Positions 57,855 through 64,000 of a DNA stretch of 64,000 nt are shown piece by piece; the stretch's first letter is position 1; each line of letters opens with the position of its first letter. Position numbers and translations under genes: made by a program. This DNA is from Hexactinellida sp. DTS-2022 (taxonomy: Eukaryota > Porifera > Hexactinellida): contig JAPNXP010000001.1 of assembly GCA_028753945.1 (NCBI GenBank), positions 2,594,501 through 2,658,500 on the forward strand, given 5' to 3'. The notes below the pieces were generated by a model, which made no database searches, was not told the origin of the DNA, and worked only from the letters and a program-made list of their open reading frames with translations.

Positions 57855-60065
57855 AGGTAGCTTAACATCGATTTCGGGGCACGCTGGACAAAAGCACCAA
57901 ATTTTACACGACGAACAGATACATTTTCGATGTTATCTTGGTATTAAAAAATTGCGGCTATCTACTAAATCGCCGGTATTACGCCGATCGGCAACTTTCC
58001 AAAATCAACTCTGGTCAACTTTTATCGACCAGAATTGTTGTCCACATGAAATTTCCCTTCGTTAAAGAGGTCACGTGCCCATTGTTTATCCCTGCAACCC
58101 ACGAATGTCTCAGGAATGTTAAACCATACTTTCTCAAAATTTGTCCTAAACCTAGCCTGTGATTCTTGTTCGACTCCCATCAACTATCTGAGTCTAGTTA
58201 TAACCATATTGACACTCTAAATCGTAATTTACGCTATTTACGACAGCTATCATTAGCTAGAAACATGAACTAGTCAGGGCACTTAACATATAATGGTGAA
58301 ATACTGGACTTAAGCACTAAAAAACTTAACAGAGTTTTGTAGAAGTATTGCGGCAAGTCCACGACAAATTACACATCACAACATAATCTATAGAAATTGA
58401 GTTACCATACTTCACGCAGATGGAGGAACAGAGTTATGTACATGTCCATTTCGGTTTCTTACATCCACAACAAGAACCACAACTATTCTTACTCTTAATG
58501 TTACACTTTATAAGTTATGCACATGCCTTTGCTAGTAATGGGTAGTGCTGTCCACACAGGAGTCCATGACAATATTTCATCATCCCTACTTCAAGCCCAA
58601 CCATCTGGAGTAGGCAATTTACTCTGGTCCAACACCGGCTTGATATATTGCACGATTTAGATGCTATGAAGGAGCTCCTTGATCTGTAAGATTTTCTCCA
58701 ATGTCCTATTTCCGGGGCAGAACAACACCAATCTCGCCTCATTTACACTTTCCTGTGAAGAAAATTTGTTATAATGAATAACTGTGAAACATTCCAAAAG
58801 ACGAAAGCACTCAGAGTCTGTGTCCAGGTGTATGTAAGGTTCTAGAGCCATGTGAGTAAAGCGATTGTTACTAAAGAATAAGTCATCACTTCCAAGCCTC
58901 CAACGCAAACTTCTTTCCCTTACCAAAAAATCCTCATGTGGTATCACACGCTGTAAAATTTTAGAAGAAAAGCATGGGAAAATATTTGTTTTGTCCAAGT
59001 GCATCGCAGAAAGTGTTGATGTGGAACTAGGTGAAGTTGCTTCCTCTACCGAAACCCACCCAAATCATAACAGAAGGATTTAAAGTAAGTAAATGAAAGA
59101 ACTTGCCAATAATGATTACTACAACATCAGTCATCAGTAAGAAGTCTTGCCTGTTCAGGCCCCGCAAGGATCGACTTTCGAAGATCATATGCTTTTCGGT
59201 GAGTCCTACTGCGCCACCAGAAACCTTGAACAACCTGTTATTTTGCTCATGAGCTTGATCTATAGGCATAGCTGAAAACTATTTCGTGTTTGGCGACTAA
59301 CCCAGTGTCTATCACTTGAAGTTCTTAGATAATAAATTGGGGAAGAATCCTGTTGGCACCCAGGAGGAAATAAACAAGCAAACTGAAAAGATATCACTGC
59401 GAATGATATTGGCGGCTTTCGCTCTATTCTGTGTTAAGTCCCAAGTGGCTTGTTCAGTTTTGGGAATATACCAGAGCGTATTAGGAATTGAATCAAATGG
59501 TGAAGTATATATGAATACTTCGAGAATTCAAAGGGCACTTGAGAACTTCGAGAGTAGCCCTTTGGCATATCAAACATAATCTCCAATTCATATTAATAGC
59601 TAATAATAAGAAAAAAAGTCGTAAATAGCGAGAAGTGACGATTTGGAGTGTCAATATGGTTTTAACTAGACTCGGATAGTTGATAGAAACCGAACAAGGG
59701 ATCACTCGATACGTTTAGGACAAAATTTGAGAAAGGAATGTGACAACATTCCTGAGACATTATTGCGTTGCTAAGAATAAACTATGGGCAAGTGACCCAT
59801 TAATTACGGGGAATTTCATGTGGACAACGAATCTGGTCGTTAAAAGTTGACCAAAGTTGATTTTGGAAAGTTGCCTTCGGTGTAATACCGGCGATTAAAT
59901 AGAGAGCCGCAATATTAATTGTCAAAGAGAACATCGAAATTTATCCGTTCGTCGTGGGAACGCGGAAAATTTGATGCAGGGTCATAAAGATTTCGCATAA
60001 AAATTGGGTGCTCTTGTCCAGCGTGTCCCAATTCGGGTAAAATTCGATGTTAAGCGACCTGACTA
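57855..60065. mobile_element. Long-TIR transposon carrying a 'DQAHEQNN' protein relic
   Basis: The left arm 57855-58250 and right arm 59615-60065 are inverted, diverged copies: tcaggt(a/c)gcttaacatcg at the outer ends, aaatcgccggtatta, ggcaactttccaaaatcaac and gtccacatgaaatt inside. The interior is coding-like on the minus strand. The 3' end of the left arm and the 29.6 kb arm both finish near attgacactctaaa. Overall length about 2.2 kb. Confidence 0.65.
58440..59580 (-). pseudogene. Uncharacterised invertebrate transposon protein relic (DQAHEQNN/GGAVGLTE type)
   Basis: From the 5' side, with stops: a weak start region near 59560, then PIDQAHEQNNRLFKVSGGAVGLTEKHM (59269-59190). Further on comes FLVRERSLRWRLGSDDLFF, then ESVNEARLVLFCPGNRTLEKI (about 58740), KLPTPDGWA and WTPVWTALP (about 58540-58600). 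I recall this order, PIDQAHEQNN...GGAVGL..., ...(R)LF..., LP.P..WGW, W.P.W..LP, then a Cys-rich tail, from many uncharacterised multi-copy proteins of marine invertebrates. No function is established that I can state. The conserved tail cysteines are mostly lost here. Confidence 0.6.
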
Positions 60066-60320
60066 TATAGACTAAACTAGTTATTGCTCTCTCTATTGCT
60101 TTCTCTTCTCAAGATTCTAATTAAACCTATAAACATAGAGTTAAACTATTGCGAAAAGACATGATGACTTAATTCAAAGTTTCTAACAATACAATTTCAA
60201 ATTATAACTAATGCAGAAGCATACAGGGTGTCATTCAGGCATGAGAGACGTATCTCGAGATGCGTATATATGTAAAAAATTGTCTAGGCGCGCAAAAAGA
60301 GGCAGCTATTTCGATAGAAG

Positions 60321-60408
60321 TACAGGTAAACCTCCCAAAGCGGCACCTACGAGTAGCGGCACAAAATCATTCTTCCGATGGGTGCCCCTTGGGAGGTTTA
60401 CCTGTAAT
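60321..60408. mobile_element. Short palindromic MITE
   Basis: Arms acaggtaaacctcccaaag and cttgggaggtttacctgt with gcggcacc/gggtgcccc inside. About 88 bp, bounded by TA. Confidence 0.85.
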
Positions 60409-61051
60409 ACAAATTGAGTAATTTAGGCACGTATTTGCGAGCTGAAACTTAATCTAGAGCGCACTTAATCTAAAAAATCTCAAATATTTTCGTAATAATA
60501 ATTCAAAGTGAGCGATAAAAAATATATCGGCGAATGTCAAGCCGATATTAATATATTTTCTTAATTAGTATATCTAAAATTATATAAAAAATTACAGCAT
60601 CCGAAAAATAGCAAAACAATATAGTTTTTGTTGAATTCCTTTCCCTCTTTCATGTTTCCATACAAATTCCTGTGACTCGTTTAGTAACTAGGTATTAATT
60701 CAATCATTTTCTAAAGAGATAGTTGAGGTTGTATGATATTTTATCACTTTGGTCGAAAAATAAAATAAGAATACAACATTGAGTTCAAAATTTATCATTA
60801 GTATATTTTATTTCCTCAAATTGACTTTTTTCATTTATGGCTGAATGTTCGATAAAGCCAAAAACAAGGAGTGACCATGACAAGATTTTAAGTTTAGTTA
60901 CAACATCATGGAAACGCTGTTTCAATTGAAAAGATATTTTGAATTGGACAATGATAAGAGAAATAAACTTAATCAATGTGACAAACGATTTGGGATAATT
61001 CAAAGAGATGCAACAAGTCCATCGATTTTTGGATCATCAATTAGATTTTGA

Positions 61052-62083
61052 TAGAGATGCACCGGATCCACCTTTTTGATTCCGGCCGAATCCGGAAGCG
61101 CCGGATCCTGGATCTACTGATCCGGCCCGATTTTGCATATTCCATCAGTCTAATACGGACTTGTTAGATGATATGAACACGATTTAGGGAATACAAGACT
61201 ATAACATATCTTACGATAAGATTAAAGTATTATAGTTGTCACGTACACACTTAATCAAATACTAACTGAGTCCAGCTGACAGTTTTTAAGTAAGTACCAA
61301 CCGAATATAATCGATATATTTTACTAGAGAATAAAAATCGGTAGGTCTTATCCGAGGAACTTCTTATCAGATTAGGTATTAACCGAATTATTTATAATGC
61401 ATTTGATAGGGGGGGAAATCGATATTAGAGAATAGTGTGTAATATCCGAGAGTAGGTCTTAATCCGAGTAGTAACTAAGCGAGTTCCACTGTAAGTACCG
61501 TTTTCATCGAATAAGCGCCGGGGGTTTGAATAAGCGCCGGGTCAATAAAAATGAGAATTGGTATGATAATATTGATACTCATTAGTTGATCACTGTAATA
61601 TAATTCCATTGATTTTGGCAACTTTGGTAGGTATACTAAGGTGGAAACCATTAGAACCGACCTAATTATTATATTCTGGATTTTTCACAAAAAATTCAGG
61701 ATAAATTTGTCCCACGAAAACAATAAGCGCCGGGGCGCTTAATCGGGAAAATATGGTAATTGTCTATTCAAAATAATGCATTTTTTAAGCAAACCAGATC
61801 AAACTTGAGTTCGAAGTTTCTTATCCATATTTTTCTCAATCTGTCAATCAAAGATATTTAAATAGTTTTTTTTACCTCATAAAATTAAAATTAATCTGAA
61901 TTGGTGTAGAGTATGTCACTATTGAATAGTTTTTGTAAGTAATTAGAGGTTACTTATTGATTAATAGAATCAATTAAATAGTTGATACGCATACAGATTC
62001 GGATCCGGCCGGATCCCGGAAACACCACAAATGGGGAAATCCGGCCGAATCCGGAACCGGATCCAAGATCCAATGCACCTCTA
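61052..62083. mobile_element. hAT-type MITE with 'ggatccgg' ends, inserted in the RAG1-like copy
   Basis: The ends tagagatgcaccggatcc and ggatccaagatccaatgcac ctcta are inverted, with flanks gattttga (61044-61051) and gtttttga (62084-62091) as an 8-bp duplication with one change. The sequence matches 40819-41280 in inverse orientation. It is enlarged by at least one further MITE. Confidence 0.88.
61496..61758. mobile_element. MITE with 'aataagcgccgg' ends, nested
   Basis: The ends taccgttttcatcgaataag and cttaatcgggaaaatatggt a are inverted, TA-bounded, with gcgccggg words next to each. Adjacent cgagttccactgta at 61481-61494 may be the end of yet another element. Confidence 0.75.
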
Positions 62084-63349
62084 GTTTTTGAACCCGAGTT
62101 AAATAAAAGGCGTGTTTCTTTGACAGTCGAATTATCTGAATCTTATGCGTGTGAATCTAAGGCATCTCTTCATCAAAGGAAAATATAAAATATGCATCTT
62201 TGAAACAACAGCGAGTACGGTTATCGAAGGTTTTAGAGGCGATAGAACACTAGCTGAAATAGAATAGGTTTCAGAAGTGAAGATTGCCGCACTAGTATTA
62301 TATCTCAAATCAATCAGATTGTCGGCAGGTTGCGCAAGTTTCGAAGTAGATAGCTCATGAAAGTTACCCATGTCAAATTGAAATTGCGGTACGGAAAGAC
62401 TTAGATTTGAATAAATATTTTTTCCTATTAGATATGCTAGAAATTTGGAAGAGAAAATATACCCAGCCGCACCAAAAATTACTTTTTAGTGACATCAAAT
62501 TTCCTGCTTATCAGAAAGTTATTGATCACCGAAACAACAACGTATTGCGTACCTTCCTGCTACTATATCCTAATCCTACGACACAGATTGTTGTTAGTAC
62601 ATCTTATCCAGAATTTGTCAAGCACACGTTGAAAAGAATTATGGCTACTATATCTCCACCTTCACCTAAAGATTTTCACGCTCACATTTCAGATAGCAGA
62701 TGTCTTAAATGGCGCTGGGAGTCATACTATTTACAATCAGCATAGTATCAATACCTCTACCAAGTCTTTTATTCTATTTATTTCAAATCAGTTGTCATTA
62801 AAACTTCCACAGGATTTGATCACTGGTAAAATTCTACTCCTAATTCTCCTTACTGTCACCGACCGATTTTCCTGTGTGCTGCTAAAGAAAATGAGAGCAA
62901 CATCAGACAGTTTATGACGGAGTTAATCAGCCCATACAAAGATAAAATGACAAGTGTAGGTTTACCCCTGCGGATAATGAGCATGTTGGGATTGACATTA
63001 TTTTTAATTTGATGGGAAATGATTGGTATTCTTTCTGGAGCAGGGGGAGCAAGGTGCAATCTAAAGAATCGCGAAATCGTAATTCAGGAATTCCCAATTA
63101 ATAGACACGTTTCGGATGCCCATGATTTGTTTGAAGAACTTGAGATTGTGAATCATTATTTTATCTCCCTTCCAACGAACGAGTGAATTTAACCAATCTT
63201 CCTATTTCCATTATCAATAATACACCTGCTTCTACTCTACACTTATATACATGAATTTTTAGATTGTTGAATCTTTTTGTGTACCATTTGAATTATGGAA
63301 TAGTGGAAATTTAAGTGGTTACATAACTCTCTGACTCTTAGAGTCCATG

Positions 63350-63890
63350 ATTTTTGTAACACTTGTTCAATAAAATAAAAAGTTGATCAACAAGAAAAAA
63401 AGTTAAAAGTTGATCAATGAGAAAAGCTGGAGGACGACATATACTGGAGGTGTTGCTAAAAGATCTTTTTCGAACGAATGTAAATGTATCGAATGCTGTT
63501 TTTCAGTAGCAGAAAATCCTACAAAGAACCACTTTCCAAGCTTCTATCTGCCATTTTTTGAATTCTTTGAATTTTTCAACATCATATCTTAACGTGAACT
63601 AAGTAATATAAGGACTGGAAACGACAAAGAAAAACTGGACAATGGATAGGTTAGGAGGGTATCCCTCTCCTCCATTATTTCCTCATAATTGCCAAAAGTA
63701 ATGTAGCTATTATTGTATTTTACCTTATGGTTGCATAATATTATTATTTTCGTCATAATAAGCAACCTTAGCTTAAATGGTTTAGTCGAATCTTTTCCTA
63801 TGTGAGTCCCTACCCTTTTCCTCGTAACTTTACTGTGCTGAACTATACTACATATTCTTTTATCTTTTCTAAATACTGTAGTACTAGCAA
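63350..63890. other. Stretch without recognised gene
   Basis: No family resemblance in either strand. The minus ORF 63589-63933 overlaps the THAP fragment and is treated as chance. Confidence 0.4.
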
Positions 63891-63898
63891 AGCATTTC

Positions 63899-64000
63899 AT
63901 GCCTAATAATTCTGTTTTTGGATGCAAGACCAACTACAAAGGTCATCCGAAAGCCACTGTCTTTAGATTACCAAAGGCCCACCTGAATTAGTTCACGATT
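63899..64000 (+). pseudogene. THAP domain N-terminal fragment
   Basis: The reading MPNNSVFGCKTNYKGHPKAT followed by VFRLPKAHLN and a stop has the opening pattern of THAP zinc fingers (MP..C...GC....K......F.FPK). The first zinc Cys appears as Ser and a stop follows, so it is probably dead, unless a splice site lies before the stop. THAP domains occur in P-element transposases, whose fragments are elsewhere in the window. It runs to the window edge. Confidence 0.5.

Larger units (their letters stand above)
60838..63340 (+). pseudogene. Second RAG1-like (Transib) transposase copy, interrupted and decayed
   Basis: Order: MAECSIKPKTRSDHDKILSL (60838), ATSPSIFGSSIRF at the MITE junction, then after the MITE EPELNKRRVSLTVELSE (62090). 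FLLDMLEIWKRKYT follows at 62425, matching FLLDMLEIGSLKYT of copy 1, then FSDIKFPAYQKVIDHRNN (copy 1 FPSYSKLAQYRNN). Later come SPYCHRPIFLCAAKE and IGILSGAGGARC (63027), the block before the zinc Cys pair, then FPINRHVSDAHDLF (copy 1 FPINRTVSDAIELF). The 61052-62083 MITE splits the N-terminal part. The catalytic Asp regions could not be read, and no CACAGTG end was found. Confidence 0.8.

Noticed and set aside
60785-61003. Minus-strand ORF (QRFHDVVTKLKILSWSLLVFG) as a kinase N-lobe exon
   Set aside because: It lacks the glycine loop, VAVK lysine and alpha-C glutamate, and the plus strand here reads as the start of the second RAG1-like copy.
1-64000. tRNA, rRNA or other structured RNA genes
   Set aside because: No cloverleaf with A and B boxes or rRNA signature was recognised by eye; a tRNAscan-SE or Infernal run would be decisive.

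Overview
This window reads as nuclear DNA from an invertebrate metazoan. It is strongly AT-rich, and no rRNA, tRNA, operon or bacterial gene spacing is visible. The one host gene I can assemble is split by GT-AG introns of about 5.9, 7.7 and 21.3 kb. Most other recognisable sequence is transposon: Merlin, hAT, Tc1/mariner, P-like, Transib (RAG1-like), KRBA2-like integrase, Helitron, an L2/CR1-type LINE and many MITEs, often nested. I cannot name the species or phylum from sequence alone.

Host gene: a receptor tyrosine kinase (RTK) lies on the minus strand. Four exons at 57606-57698, 51492-51730, 43624-43761 and 21504-22281 join in phase. They encode the kinase from the end of the hinge region through the catalytic loop (HRDLACRN), DFG and the C-lobe to a serine-rich tail and stop. 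The N-lobe and ectodomain were not found and probably lie beyond 64 kb. Most transposons between 22 and 57 kb sit inside its introns.

Layout: 1-5 kb holds two near-identical Merlin transposase copies in inverted orientation, with a minisatellite-filled hAT MITE between them. 5-10.6 kb is gene-poor with MITEs. 10.7-15.3 kb is a large inverted structure: Helitron-like arms enclose a fold-back built from P-element-like ends. 16.4-19.6 kb is a KRBA2-like integrase and its Cys-rich partner. 19.8-23.3 kb has hAT MITEs and the last RTK exon. 25.2-28.2 kb is a Transib element with RAG1-like coding sequence, CACAGTG termini and a 5-bp target duplication that can be checked against empty copies of its host repeat. 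30.3-32.9 kb is a hAT element. 36-41 kb holds P-like fragments, a Helitron palindrome and MITEs. 41.6-50.8 kb holds Helitron-like ends, mariner, hAT and Tc-like relics. 50.3-57 kb holds three delimited Helitrons and a LINE. 57.9-60.1 kb is a long-TIR element with an uncharacterised invertebrate transposon protein. 60.8-63.3 kb is a second RAG1-like copy broken by a hAT MITE. The window ends in a THAP-like fragment.

The most interesting item is the Transib pair. Copy 1 keeps positional equivalents of the RAG1 catalytic D, D and E and the zinc ligands CxxC and HxxxxH, although frameshifts and at least one stop break it. Its ends match the V(D)J heptamer, and a shared 9-mer lies at unequal distance from the heptamer at the two ends.
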